Shown: positions 26,479 through 35,642 of the stretch, piece after piece | Numbering within the stretch: the stretch's first letter is position 1 | Layout of the letters: each line of letters starts with the position of its first letter | Assembly: GCA_947630845.1 (NCBI GenBank) | Contig: CANRJB010000014.1 | Span: 1 to 64,000 of the forward strand | DNA: 64,000 nt | Source: an uncultured Clostridia bacterium | GTDB taxonomy: Bacteria > Bacillota > Clostridia > Oscillospirales > Ruminococcaceae | Reading direction: 5' to 3' | Program-made: the position numbers and the translations under genes | The notes under the pieces: generated by a model | The model's database searches: none | What the model saw: only the letters and a program-made list of their open reading frames with translations | Told to the model about the DNA's origin: nothing

Positions 26479-28755
26479 TTAAATTGATGCCTCCACGGCG
26501 ATATTACCATTTTTTGCCTGCTTATTGGTGACAAAATTCGTCAAATCTGACGGAATTTGTGAACAAATCCTTGCGGCAATCACTGTCATATCATCCCTTG
26601 CCGTTCCTCCCAAGAATACACCTGCCTTCTCACAGACTGCCCTCGTCAGATCCGTAAGTGATATCCCCTGCCGGAGAAGCTGGGAGATGTAAGGATATTC
26701 CGCCTCACCAATTCCATCCGACAGCATTACGATGCAATCCTGTGAATAGGCAGTCAGATGCTGTCTTGACGGCATGGCATCCGGCACAATTCCTACCGGA
26801 AAACTCTGCGATGCCACACGCTGCACCTGTCCCCTTCTACAGAATAAAGTTGCCGCTGCACCTGATTTATACAATGTCAGCTCTCCGGAATCTGCATCTA
26901 AGATCAGCACATCGAGCGTTGCAAAATTCTCTGTATTGGTTTCTGACAAAAGCAGCGTATTTACCAATCGGATAGCAGTTTCCGGCGGCATTTCACTGCA
27001 TATCATCCGCCGCAGCGTTCTCACAGCAATGCGTGATGCAAGTGATGCTGTGCTGCCGCTGCCCATACCATCCGACAGTACCAGATACTGATTTCCCTTT
27101 CCATCTGTAAAGGCATCTGCCTGATCGCCGCAGCGCACATGATCAGGGGCATTGACACTGCATATCTCATACTCCAGTGAATACGGCGGCTCCTGATACA
27201 GACAGATCCTGCTCCCGGTATCCTGTCGGATAAGCATACTCCCGAATCCGATCCCAAGCTTTGCAGACAACAGCTCCATTACGGAATTCAGTGGAAACTC
27301 CTCCTGCTGTGTGTAGATCTCTGCCGTGTATCGTCCGCTCCGAAGACGGCGTACATAGCATGCTGCCTCTGCACATGCACATCTTTGCAGAATCTGCCGG
27401 AGTACATTCGTCTCAGCAATACACTCGCTCTCTGAACGCCTTTTTGCCGCATCACATGCCATATTTTCCAATAGCAGCAGGTATTCCAGTGTAATGGAAC
27501 GATTCTGAAGCATATGAACACGCTGCATCTGGGAAAGGGCATTATTCATTGCGCATACTGATGCTGTCTCCATCAGACTTGTCCTGCGGATACAGGATTG
27601 CAGAACAGACGGCATCCTTTGCGGCGTATGTAAAAGCTGCCGGAACGCCTGATGCATCTGTTCAGCCTGCTGTTTCCAACAGGTATCATGATTCTGACAG
27701 CTGACACATACCTTGCAGCGGATCCGGAGCGTGGCATCCTCCGGTTCAGGGATCGTCAGCCGGCGCATAACCGCAGCTGTTTCCTCATGCAGCTCATGCA
27801 GTGTCTCACTCAAAAAACGTTCCTGACGGATGATACCTCCCCGTTCAGAGGGTACTTCTGTGATGATGAACCGCTCCAGCTCCACATGACCACAAAGACC
27901 ATAGACAGTACATGAGATCACCAACTCGATCAATACTTTAGCAAGCCCCATGCTGCTGTCAAGCACCGCACTGCTCAGTGCCTGTATCAGAAAAAATACA
28001 GGAATAAACAGTGCATTCGGCAATTTTGACAGAAAGCCCATCAGCATGGCTGTCACCGGCAGGAACAGCATCGGCATCCCCAGTTTCACACTGCAAAGAG
28101 TGATGCCACATGCTGTCAGGGCACCACAGAGCGTACCGCCATGCTGCCGGAGCTGCCTTGCACACAGAAGTGTCAAAGCCGTTCCTAATGCCCTGCCCAC
28201 ATTGCAAAAGCTCAGGTCAACACCGCATAATGCTGTTACCATCAACAGATAACAGGTGGCAAAGGTAAAACTCTTTGCCGGCTTCATGGCAATACGTCTC
28301 TGCTCACGGAGCGTTTCTGCCGCATCTGCTAAAAAGAAAGCTGCCACTCCCGTCATCAGAGCTGCTAACAGATACAGCGGCAGCATTCCGCCAGAGTGAA
28401 AAATCAGATCGGAAGTAAACCCTCCGACTGCACAGCCGAATGCCGTCATGATCGCCATTCCGTGTGGACGGAACCGGTCACGGAACAGAATCCGCAAACA
28501 AGTGACTGCCACCAGACAGATCAGAAGAAACTGCATCCCTTCAGGCATATCCGTGGCAGTATATGCCACCAGTCCCCCTAACAGAATTGCAAACGCATAT
28601 AGCGGTGGACATACTCCTGCAACCGCCGCTGCCAATGGGGATGCTACACCACTCACTGTGCCGATGGAAAGCAGAAAGCCGCCTCCTGCGGCGGCAGCAC
28701 AGCAGAGCGGCACTCTCACCACATCTCTTTGCCAGATCGTTTGTAACCATTTCAT
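26479..28755 (-). CDS. spoIIE: Stage II sporulation protein E-like PP2C phosphatase
   Basis: A 758-residue protein. About ten membrane helices (10-290) are followed by a linker with Cys-rich CKVCVSCQNHDTCWK, and a C-terminal PP2C/SpoIIE phosphatase domain (about 540-735) with DAFTDGKGNQYLVLSDGMGSG and CIVMLSDGIGEAE. SpoIIE dephosphorylates SpoIIAA and so activates sigma-F in the forespore. ATG 28755 is chosen for GGGAGAGG six bases upstream. No other sporulation gene is in the window, so whether this organism sporulates is open. Its leader holds a terminator-like hairpin. Confidence 0.9.
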   Translation of the reverse strand: MKWLQTIWQRDVVRVPLCCAAAAGGGFLLSIGTVSGVASPLAAAVAGVCPPLYAFAILLGGLVAYTATDMPEGMQFLLICLVAVTCLRILFRDRFRPHGMAIMTAFGCAVGGFTSDLIFHSGGMLPLYLLAALMTGVAAFFLADAAETLREQRRIAMKPAKSFTFATCYLLMVTALCGVDLSFCNVGRALGTALTLLCARQLRQHGGTLCGALTACGITLCSVKLGMPMLFLPVTAMLMGFLSKLPNALFIPVFFLIQALSSAVLDSSMGLAKVLIELVISCTVYGLCGHVELERFIITEVPSERGGIIRQERFLSETLHELHEETAAVMRRLTIPEPEDATLRIRCKVCVSCQNHDTCWKQQAEQMHQAFRQLLHTPQRMPSVLQSCIRRTSLMETASVCAMNNALSQMQRVHMLQNRSITLEYLLLLENMACDAAKRRSESECIAETNVLRQILQRCACAEAACYVRRLRSGRYTAEIYTQQEEFPLNSVMELLSAKLGIGFGSMLIRQDTGSRICLYQEPPYSLEYEICSVNAPDHVRCGDQADAFTDGKGNQYLVLSDGMGSGSTASLASRIAVRTLRRMICSEMPPETAIRLVNTLLLSETNTENFATLDVLILDADSGELTLYKSGAAATLFCRRGQVQRVASQSFPVGIVPDAMPSRQHLTAYSQDCIVMLSDGIGEAEYPYISQLLRQGISLTDLTRAVCEKAGVFLGGTARDDMTVIAARICSQIPSDLTNFVTNKQAKNGNIAVEASI

Positions 28756-28784
28756 CGCTATCCTCTCCCTTGTAATAGTCATAG

Positions 28785-28804
28785 AAAAACCGGAGCTTGT
28801 CCGG
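28785..28804 (-). terminator. Terminator-like hairpin in the spoIIE leader
   Basis: On the minus strand CCGGA (28804-28800), loop CAAGC, TCCGG (28794-28790) and then TTTTT (28789-28785). It lies between a TATAAT box at 28824-28819 and the spoIIE start at 28755. It may end read-through from rsmA or act as an attenuator. The matching TTGACA is 21 bp from the TATAAT, too far for a standard promoter. Confidence 0.5.
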
Positions 28805-28859
28805 CATCTCCTATTCTCATTATACAGGAAAGAGGCAGGAAGTTTTGTCAAAACGCACT

Positions 28860-28939
28860 GTTACTTCCTGTGTCTTTACGCCGAGTGAAAGTTATTTCCT
28901 GCGTTTCCGCCGGATTCAGTCAGTTGCCTGTTATTTCCC
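28860..28939. repeat. Imperfect tandem repeats after rsmA
   Basis: GTTA(C/T)TTCCTG(T/C)G begins two neighbouring blocks of about 31 bp (28860 and 28891), and GTTATTTCC recurs at 28930 inside the rsmA end. CAGGAAGT (from 28837) also pairs with ACTTCCTG (to 28870). Function unknown; it may be a duplicated 3' end. Confidence 0.4.
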
Positions 28940-29789
28940 CATACATCCCTTCACAGAGCAGCACAAGTGATTCCATCGGAAGTGCTTCGATCCGGATCGT
29001 CGGAGCGATGCCTGCATCTGAAAAAATTTGCTGCATTCTGCTTTTTGAAATATGGAACTGACCGGCAAGCACACTGGAAAGCTGCTTACGCCGCTGTGAA
29101 AAACCTGCTTTCACCATGCGGAAAAACAGCCCTTCATCCGAAAGCTGCCATGGATCGTCCGGATGCAGACGAATCTGAATAACTGCCGAATCCACGTTCG
29201 GCGCAGGCATAAATGAACCTCTGCTCACATCAAACAGCTTCTCTGCTGTTCCGTAATAAGCAACTGCAACCGAAACTGCCCCTGCTTCCCTGCTCCCGAT
29301 CGGCGCACAGAGCCGGATCGCAGCTTCCTTCTGTACCATGACTGTTATGGTGTCGATGGGCAGTTTTTCTTCCAGTAAGCGCATAATAATGGGAGAGGTA
29401 ATATAGTACGGCAGATTGGCACAAACTGCCACATGCAAACCGCTGAATTCCTTTTCAATCAGTGTTTTCAGGTCGTACTTCATGGCATCACCATGGAAAA
29501 TGCGAATATTATCATACTCCGACAGCGTTTCATCCAAGATGGGAAACAACCGCTCATCTAGCTCCACTGCGGCAACTTTATCTGCACGCTTTGCAAGTTC
29601 TGCGGTCAGTGTGCCAATGCCTGTCCCGATCTCCAGAATGCCATATCCCTGCTCCGCATGCCCCATCTGCGCAATCCGGGGACAGACGGTGGGATTGATG
29701 AGAAAATTCTGTCCGAGCGATTTAGAGAATTGAAACCCATGCCGCTCCAGTAATGCTCTGATATAGCCGATATCCGTCAGCCGTTCCAT
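28920..29789 (-). CDS. rsmA: 16S rRNA (A1518/A1519) dimethyltransferase
   Basis: A 289-residue KsgA-type enzyme that adds four methyl groups to the two adenines of helix 45 during 30S maturation. Motifs are SLGQNFLINP, SAM-binding GILEIGTGIGTLTAEL, and catalytic NLPYYITSPI. Start 29789 lies inside the end of the upstream flavoprotein gene (13-bp overlap) and follows a GGGGGG-type ribosome site. It belongs to the long minus-strand operon starting with trmL. Confidence 0.95.
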   Translation of the reverse strand: MERLTDIGYIRALLERHGFQFSKSLGQNFLINPTVCPRIAQMGHAEQGYGILEIGTGIGTLTAELAKRADKVAAVELDERLFPILDETLSEYDNIRIFHGDAMKYDLKTLIEKEFSGLHVAVCANLPYYITSPIIMRLLEEKLPIDTITVMVQKEAAIRLCAPIGSREAGAVSVAVAYYGTAEKLFDVSRGSFMPAPNVDSAVIQIRLHPDDPWQLSDEGLFFRMVKAGFSQRRKQLSSVLAGQFHISKSRMQQIFSDAGIAPTIRIEALPMESLVLLCEGMYGEITGN

Positions 29790-31381
29790 TCTGCACCCCC
29801 CATATCCTGTAGAATTGCCTCTGCACAATGCATCCCGTCAACCGCTGCTGATGTGATGCCGCCTGCATAGCCTGCACCCTCTCCGCAAGGGTACAGTCCT
29901 CTGACAGCGATGCTGTTATAATCCGCTCCACGCAGGATACGAACCGGCGAGGAGCTTCTCGATTCCACTCCTGTCAGAACCGCATCCGCTGCCGCAAAAC
30001 CATGCAGTCTCTTGTCCATCTCCGGAATGCCAAGCCGCAGCGTTTCACAGACATAATCCGGCAGATACTGGTCAGGTGATGCAAACGCTGTGCCGGGGGT
30101 ATAGGTCGGCAGCACCCGTCCGAACCCTGTTGATTCCCCATGATGCAGAAAATCCTCCACAAGACACACCGGTGCTGCATAATTGCCGCCGCCTGCAAGA
30201 TAGGCTGCACGTTCGATCTGCCTTTGTAAAGCAATGCCTGCAAGCGGATGTTGGCTCCCGAAATCTTCCGGTGTGATGCCGACCAGAAGCGCACTGTTGG
30301 CATTCCTGCCATCTCGTGCAAACAGGCTCATGCCGTTGACAGCAAGTCTCCCCTCCTCTGATGCTGCCGCCACGACCTCTCCGCCCGGACACATACAAAA
30401 TGTGTACAGACTTCTTCCGTTTTCCAGATGGACTGCAAGCTTATAATCCGCTGCACCCAATGCCGGATGGTGTGCAAATTCACCGTAACATGCCCGGTCA
30501 ATGTCCTCCTGCAAATGCTCAATGCGGACACCCATAGAAAAAGGTTTCTGTGCCATTGGTAGTCCCTTGTCGCAGAGCATCTGCATGGTGTCCCTTGCAC
30601 TGTGTCCTAATGCTAACACCATATGCTGACAAGGGATCTCCACTTCCTTGCCGTCATGTATACACTGTACTGAGCGCAGCTGCCCATTTCGTTCAGAGTA
30701 TCCGGTACACATTGCATGAAAATGCACCTCACCTCCCATGGAAATGACTGCATTGCGAAGATTCCGGACGACTGTGGTAAGTCTGTCTGTGCCGATGTGG
30801 GGCTTTGCCTGCCAGAGTATTTCATCCGGCGCACCAAATTTCACAAATAATTCCAGTATGAACCGGATACGGCTGTCCTTGATGCCAGTGTTGAGTTTTC
30901 CGTCAGAAAATGTACCTGCACCGCCTTCACCAAACTGGACATTGCTTTCCTCCAGCAGCACCCCTGTACGGCGGAATGTCTCAACATGCTGCATCCTCTC
31001 CTCAACCGGAAACCCACGCTCCAGCACAACCGGACGCAGCCCTGCCTTCGCAAGGACATACGCCGCCAACATGCCACCCGGTCCGAATCCTACTACGACC
31101 GGACGCTCTGCACTCTGACAGGTCGGGATGCGATAGGGATGTTCTGTCACCCTCTGCACATCCTTCATGTTACGTTTCAGGAGCTGCTGTTCCCCGTCTA
31201 CCAGTACATCGGCTGTACAGAGAAATGTAATATTGTCCTTATGCCTTGCATCAACAGAACGACGGCGCAGTACAATTTTCTTGATCGCAGCAGTCGGAAC
31301 ATGCAATTTCTTTGCCGCTGCATTCTGGAGCATTACTTCTTCATAATTCAGCGGCAGTCGGATGTTCTGTATCCGGATCAT
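29777..31381 (-). CDS. FAD-dependent dehydrogenase (COG2509 type)
   Basis: A 534-residue flavoprotein. An N-terminal helical domain with MIRIQNIRLPLNYEEVML precedes the Rossmann FAD fold VVVGFGPGGMLAAYVLAKAG; further signatures are FGEGGAGTFSDGKLNTGIKD and the C-terminal GLYPCGEGAGYAGGITSAAVDG. This is the uncharacterised NAD(FAD)-utilising dehydrogenase family COG2509, widespread in Clostridia. ATG 31381 overlaps the stop of the upstream gene by 4 bp. Substrate unknown. Confidence 0.88.
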   Translation of the reverse strand: MIRIQNIRLPLNYEEVMLQNAAAKKLHVPTAAIKKIVLRRRSVDARHKDNITFLCTADVLVDGEQQLLKRNMKDVQRVTEHPYRIPTCQSAERPVVVGFGPGGMLAAYVLAKAGLRPVVLERGFPVEERMQHVETFRRTGVLLEESNVQFGEGGAGTFSDGKLNTGIKDSRIRFILELFVKFGAPDEILWQAKPHIGTDRLTTVVRNLRNAVISMGGEVHFHAMCTGYSERNGQLRSVQCIHDGKEVEIPCQHMVLALGHSARDTMQMLCDKGLPMAQKPFSMGVRIEHLQEDIDRACYGEFAHHPALGAADYKLAVHLENGRSLYTFCMCPGGEVVAAASEEGRLAVNGMSLFARDGRNANSALLVGITPEDFGSQHPLAGIALQRQIERAAYLAGGGNYAAPVCLVEDFLHHGESTGFGRVLPTYTPGTAFASPDQYLPDYVCETLRLGIPEMDKRLHGFAAADAVLTGVESRSSSPVRILRGADYNSIAVRGLYPCGEGAGYAGGITSAAVDGMHCAEAILQDMGGAEWNG

Positions 31382-32589
31382 GTCCCCTCTCCTTTCCGTG
31401 CAACGGCAGATGCTGCGGCTGCACCGCTTGCCCAGCACCAGTGCAGATGATAGCCGCCGCATTTTGCATGTACATCGACAGCTTCTCCCGTAACATACAG
31501 ACCCGGATATGCCCTGACCTGCAAATTTTCATCCAACGCACTCCCATGAACACCGCCGGCAGTTGCTTGTGCCTGTGAAAAATCTGCAAGCCCTGTGATG
31601 GGAAAGCGAAAATCATGCATGACATTTGCAATAGCATGGAGTTGTGCGCCGGACATATGACTGCACGGCATATCCGCACGGATGCCACAGCGTTTCAGAA
31701 TGGCTCTGTCAAGGGATTTCTGCAACAATCCCGTGAGCATATCCTCACTGGTACTACGATACTTCAATGTCTGACAGGCGTATAGTTTCGCCAAAGTTGC
31801 TTCCGTGTCCTCCTCAGGCATGCAGTTCACAGAAAGCTGATGACCGGTAAAACGGTTGGGGAGCTTTGCAGACAGATCAAAGACACAGATGCCGGACAGA
31901 GCATTCTCTGTAAATTGAATTTCCCCATATTCCGTACATACCGCAGTTTCTCCGTCCAACAATGTTACACTTCCCTTCACACGTACACCCTTGAGCAGAT
32001 GCACCAGATCTCTGTCTGAACGAATCGGACATAAAATCGGATGGGGAGGTGTCATGGGGATATGCAGATCTTTTAGCAGTTTCCATGCACTTCCATCTGT
32101 ACCGAATTTCGGGGCAGCATATCCTCCGGCAGCAAATATGACATTACGGCTGTTGTACTGTTTCTCAGCCGTCTGTACCTGAAAGTATTCTTTTTTCTGT
32201 AAGGAAAGCACTTCCTGACCGCAGACTTCTGCAATGTTGTCCTGCAATATCCGTTGACGGAATGCATCGAGAACGGATGCTGCTGTATTACTGTGAGGAT
32301 AGAGTCGCCCTTGTGCATCCTCATGGCAATACAGCCCAAGATTCTCAAAAAATTCCCGTACATCCCCGAATTTGTCCAGAATATGACCGACCGGATAGCT
32401 GCCTGTATAATCCTGATCCGTGATGCCAGTATGACTGAGATTGCATCTGCCATTTCCGGTGGCAAGCATTTTTTTTCCGGTACGGGGGAGTTTTTCGAGA
32501 ATGACAATATCCTGCACGCCAAGAGATGCCGCAGTCACCGCTGCTGCAAGTCCCGATGCACCGCCGCCGATGATTATCAGTTCAGACAT
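31378..32589 (-). CDS. HI0933/BaiN family flavoprotein
   Basis: A 403-residue FAD enzyme. It begins with the dinucleotide fold IIIGGGASGLAAAVTAASLG and has LATGNGRCNLSHTG and a C-terminal GLYVTGEAVDVHAKCGGYH, the signatures of the HI0933 family that includes BaiN and aminoacetone-oxidase-annotated proteins. The reaction is not known for most members. GGAGG lies upstream of the ATG; it overlaps the serine hydrolase gene by 13 bp and the next flavoprotein gene by 4 bp. Confidence 0.9.
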   Translation of the reverse strand: MSELIIIGGGASGLAAAVTAASLGVQDIVILEKLPRTGKKMLATGNGRCNLSHTGITDQDYTGSYPVGHILDKFGDVREFFENLGLYCHEDAQGRLYPHSNTAASVLDAFRQRILQDNIAEVCGQEVLSLQKKEYFQVQTAEKQYNSRNVIFAAGGYAAPKFGTDGSAWKLLKDLHIPMTPPHPILCPIRSDRDLVHLLKGVRVKGSVTLLDGETAVCTEYGEIQFTENALSGICVFDLSAKLPNRFTGHQLSVNCMPEEDTEATLAKLYACQTLKYRSTSEDMLTGLLQKSLDRAILKRCGIRADMPCSHMSGAQLHAIANVMHDFRFPITGLADFSQAQATAGGVHGSALDENLQVRAYPGLYVTGEAVDVHAKCGGYHLHWCWASGAAAASAVARKGEGT

Positions 32590-33362
32590 GATGCTAACCT
32601 CCGGACAATATCACTCTGAATGGAGCTGTCTTTTTGTTTACTATTAAAGGCAATGACTGCCCTCTGTTTTGGATAGAGCATGCACCGCTGTCCCCATTTG
32701 CCGCTCATGTAAAAAGAATCCCCATCCAACCAGAACCCGAGTCCGTACTGCTTACTGTATGGATGCAGCATGGTTGACAACCATTCCTCCGGATAGAATT
32801 TGTTATCGAGTATGGACAGCCCGATTTTTGCTAAATCCTGCGTTTTCAGGTATAGTCCGCTTGCACCGAAGAAATGCCCCTCCGGATCGGATTCAAACCG
32901 GTATTCTGTAATACCAAGCGGCGAAAATATTCTGCGTACAATGTATTCATGCAAGTACTCCCCTGCTGCCTCCTCTGCCATCCGTCCGGCAAGGTAATAA
33001 TTGGCATTATTATAGAAAAAACAGGATTCTCCCACCGTCTGTGCAAGACATGCTGACAGGTAATCCGGACATGTCCGTCTGTCAGAAAACAGCAGTTCTG
33101 TATTCAGCCCCGAACGCATAGAAAGGAGTTTTTCCAATGTCAGCCCGGAGACATCGCATGCCGGAGTATGCAGTACCTCTCCGACCGTTCTGTCAAGCGA
33201 AATTTTACCCTCTGCAATGAGCATTCCAACAGCAAGCGACACCAGACTTTTCGTAATGGAGTACTGTGGGTATAATGTATCTGTCTGCGGCGTCTGGACG
33301 ATGATCGCACCGTTCTGTATGACAACGGCAGACAGGACATCCCCCATGTCAGACATGCTCAT
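32577..33362 (-). CDS. Class C beta-lactamase-like serine hydrolase
   Basis: A 261-residue protein with the SxxK motif SITK (Ser35, Lys38), the YxN-like YNN before YYLAGRMAEE, and a C-terminal GKWGQRCMLYP in place of the KTG strand. It has no signal peptide, so it should act in the cytoplasm. The fold is that of class C beta-lactamases and esterases; the substrate is open. Start ATG 33362 overlaps the end of the degV gene by 14 bp and uses GGAG within that gene. Confidence 0.8.
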   Translation of the reverse strand: MSMSDMGDVLSAVVIQNGAIIVQTPQTDTLYPQYSITKSLVSLAVGMLIAEGKISLDRTVGEVLHTPACDVSGLTLEKLLSMRSGLNTELLFSDRRTCPDYLSACLAQTVGESCFFYNNANYYLAGRMAEEAAGEYLHEYIVRRIFSPLGITEYRFESDPEGHFFGASGLYLKTQDLAKIGLSILDNKFYPEEWLSTMLHPYSKQYGLGFWLDGDSFYMSGKWGQRCMLYPKQRAVIAFNSKQKDSSIQSDIVRRLASCLN

Positions 33363-34230
33363 CTTGCTTCTCCAACATGGCAACAGCCGTCAGGTCATAG
33401 CCGGCATTGATGGCAACGGCTGACCCGATTTTGGAAATATCTGCCGGCGGATAACCGAGTTTCTCCGTCAATGCTGCGGCAACCTGTTCTGCATACTCTG
33501 CACTTCTGCCATGAATAACCAGATAAGGAGAATCCTTCTGAATGACACTGCATATTTTGTCTGTGATACGGGGAACAATATTCTTCTCACCCCGTATCTT
33601 TTCTGACACTGAAATATCCCCGTGAGAAATGCGTATCAGCGGTCTTAGCCCCAGCAGCTCCCCAGCAAACGCTGACGCAGCGGTCAGGCGTCCTGATTTC
33701 TTGACAAATTTCAGCGTCATCGGAAGAAAATACACACCCACATTATCCAGCCAATGATGCAGATATTCTAAAATTTCCTCTACACTTTTCCCATCATCTG
33801 CCATTTTTTTCGCCTGCATAACAGGGTAGCCGTAGGTCATGGTATAGTTACCGGAATCAAGGATGTGGATGCGCATTCTGTTTCTGGCATCCGGATAGTC
33901 CTCATATAATGTTTCACGGGCATTGCAGGCATTCTGATAGGTCGCAGAGCCTTTTGCATTGATGCTCACATAAATGACATCCGTGTATCCTTCATCATAG
34001 TATTTGTGAAATATTTCTATAAAAGTAAATGCTGTGATCTGTGAGGTGGACGGCAGTTCGTTGGAATGTTCAAGCAGATCATAGAATTCCTCTTTAGAAA
34101 GATCACGCTGTTCCTGATAGGAATCACCGTCTACTGTCAGCATGAAGCTGAGCATGTCCACACCGGCTGCCTCCGTCTGTATAAGCGGAAGATCGCTTGC
34201 GGTATCGGTCAGAAATTTGATTTTTGTCAT
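33349..34230 (-). CDS. DegV family fatty-acid-binding protein
   Basis: A 293-residue DegV protein. It begins KIKFLTDTASDLP and has PSTSQITAFTF, ISINAKGSATYQNACNA and the C-terminal IGSAVAINAGYDLTAV. DegV/FakB proteins bind fatty acids and present them to the FakA kinase; no fakA is in the window. ATG 34230 overlaps the trmL stop by 4 bp. Confidence 0.9.
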   Translation of the reverse strand: MTKIKFLTDTASDLPLIQTEAAGVDMLSFMLTVDGDSYQEQRDLSKEEFYDLLEHSNELPSTSQITAFTFIEIFHKYYDEGYTDVIYVSINAKGSATYQNACNARETLYEDYPDARNRMRIHILDSGNYTMTYGYPVMQAKKMADDGKSVEEILEYLHHWLDNVGVYFLPMTLKFVKKSGRLTAASAFAGELLGLRPLIRISHGDISVSEKIRGEKNIVPRITDKICSVIQKDSPYLVIHGRSAEYAEQVAAALTEKLGYPPADISKIGSAVAINAGYDLTAVAMLEKQDEHV

Positions 34231-34748
34231 GTTAATTCCTCCTGTTCTTCCCATGTATAACGAGTCAGATTGCCCTCTGCGGTCATATCTGGATATCCCC
34301 ACTGCCGCAGCACCTCATAGGCAGCAATGGCAACAGAATTGGATAAATTCAGACTGCGCAGTGTGGGGCGCATCGGAATGCGCACTGCCGTGTCCGGATT
34401 CCTGACAAGCAGTTCTTCCGGTAAGCCTGCATCCTCCCGTCCGAACATCAGATAGATCTCTCCCTGCGGATACCGGACATCACTGTGACAATGACGGCTT
34501 TTTGTTGTAAAATAATAGATCACATCATCGCTATGTTTTTCAAAGAAATCGGCAAGGCTGTTGTATTCATAAATTTCCAGTTTGTCCCAGTAATCCAGTC
34601 CGGCACGCTTTAACTGTTTATCTGTAATGGTAAATCCATAGGGCTTTATGAGGTGCAGAACTGCGCCTGTCACAGCACAGGTTCTTGAAATATTGCCGGT
34701 ATTCTGCGGAATCTGCGGCTCACAGAGAACAATATGCAATTTTGTCAT
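34227..34748 (-). CDS. trmL: tRNA (cytidine(34)-2'-O)-methyltransferase
   Basis: A 173-residue SPOUT methyltransferase that modifies the wobble base of tRNA-Leu. It shows LCEPQIPQNTGNISRTC at the start, LMFGREDAGLPEELL in the knot, and RIPMRPTLRSLNLSNSVAIA at the end, all typical for TrmL. First gene of the minus-strand operon leading to spoIIE; TGGAG precedes the ATG. The promoter was not identified with confidence. Confidence 0.93.
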   Translation of the reverse strand: MTKLHIVLCEPQIPQNTGNISRTCAVTGAVLHLIKPYGFTITDKQLKRAGLDYWDKLEIYEYNSLADFFEKHSDDVIYYFTTKSRHCHSDVRYPQGEIYLMFGREDAGLPEELLVRNPDTAVRIPMRPTLRSLNLSNSVAIAAYEVLRQWGYPDMTAEGNLTRYTWEEQEELT

Positions 34749-34837
34749 AGCCTGACTCCATTTCTAAAATGTACTGTGATAAACACCCTGTTTTCCGGAC
34801 ATACTATTGTCAGAATCCGCAAAAGGAGGGATTTATC

Positions 34838-35011
34838 ATGAATATGAAAGCAATTGTCAAGGGCATCTCTGTCGGTGCGACTGTCGGAACTGCATGCTTT
34901 ATGCTGTTTCGCTCGACTGACAAGAAAAAGCGCAGCATCAAGCGTCATGCAGGTCAGATGATGCGTGCAGCAGGAGCTGTACTCGATGATTTTACTTCTG
35001 TAATGAAGTGA
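34838..35011 (+). CDS. Small hypothetical protein, 57 residues
   Basis: An unrecognised small protein with a clear ribosome site (AAAAGGAGGG) before ATG 34838. It has a short hydrophobic stretch (AIVKGISVGATVGTACFMLF) and a very basic middle (KKKRSIKRHAGQMM), ending DDFTSVMK. This suggests a small membrane-anchored or membrane-surface protein. It is divergent from trmL and followed by a hairpin. Confidence 0.7.
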   Translation: MNMKAIVKGISVGATVGTACFMLFRSTDKKKRSIKRHAGQMMRAAGAVLDDFTSVMK

Positions 35012-35022
35012 TGCAGAATGAC

Positions 35023-35046
35023 TGCCGTCCTTGCAAAAGGACGGCA
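35023..35046. terminator. Hairpin after the small protein gene
   Basis: Perfect 10-bp stem TGCCGTCCTT / AAGGACGGCA with a GCAA loop. There is no T run on the plus strand, so it may be a weak or factor-assisted terminator. Confidence 0.5.
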
Positions 35047-35210
35047 TCTGTATATGCTCCGGTTTACATAAAAATATAGCTTTTTGGCTTCATTTCCAAT
35101 TTATCGGAATCATATTGATAATCTCCGCAGACATCTGAGATAATCGCATGAAACGATAATTAGCATGCAGGTATTGGTATCAACACCAATTTCAGGTGAT
35201 ATAATTGATA

Positions 35211-35636
35211 TTAGCATGATTTTTGGTTCTTCCGATACGCAAGATACCCTTCCAATATGATGACCGCTGCCACCGCATCCACCACTGCCTTACGTTTTTT
35301 TCCTCTTGTATTGGTGACGTTGAGGTACTGATGTGCCGAAACTGTCGTGCAGCGTTCATCCCACAGCACATAGTCCAATCCCGTCAGCTCATGCAGCAGT
35401 TCTGCAAATTTCTGACATTTTTCTGCCCGTTCCCCGATGGAATTATTCATATTCTTCGGATAGCCAACCACGAGTAAATCCACCTTCTGTGCCTTTGCCG
35501 CTTCTGCAACTGCCTGCGCACAGCGTTCAAAATCATGCTCCTGCACTACCGTCAGCGGCGATGCCAGTAATTCGCTCCGGTCGCAGACAGCAAGTCCCGT
35601 CCGGGCATCTCCGAAATCCACACCCATGATCTTCAT
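35211..35636 (-). CDS. ruvX: RuvX/YqgF family nuclease
   Basis: A 141-residue RNase H-fold protein with MGVDFGDARTGLAVCD at the start, VVGYPKNMNNSIGERAEKC, LWDERCTTVSA and KKRKAVVDAVAAVIILEGYL. YqgF proteins trim the 5' end of pre-16S rRNA and resemble Holliday junction resolvases. It starts six bases after the pyrD stop, so it is read from the pyr operon. Confidence 0.92.
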   Translation of the reverse strand: MKIMGVDFGDARTGLAVCDRSELLASPLTVVQEHDFERCAQAVAEAAKAQKVDLLVVGYPKNMNNSIGERAEKCQKFAELLHELTGLDYVLWDERCTTVSAHQYLNVTNTRGKKRKAVVDAVAAVIILEGYLAYRKNQKSC

Positions 35637-35642
35637 GTTCTG

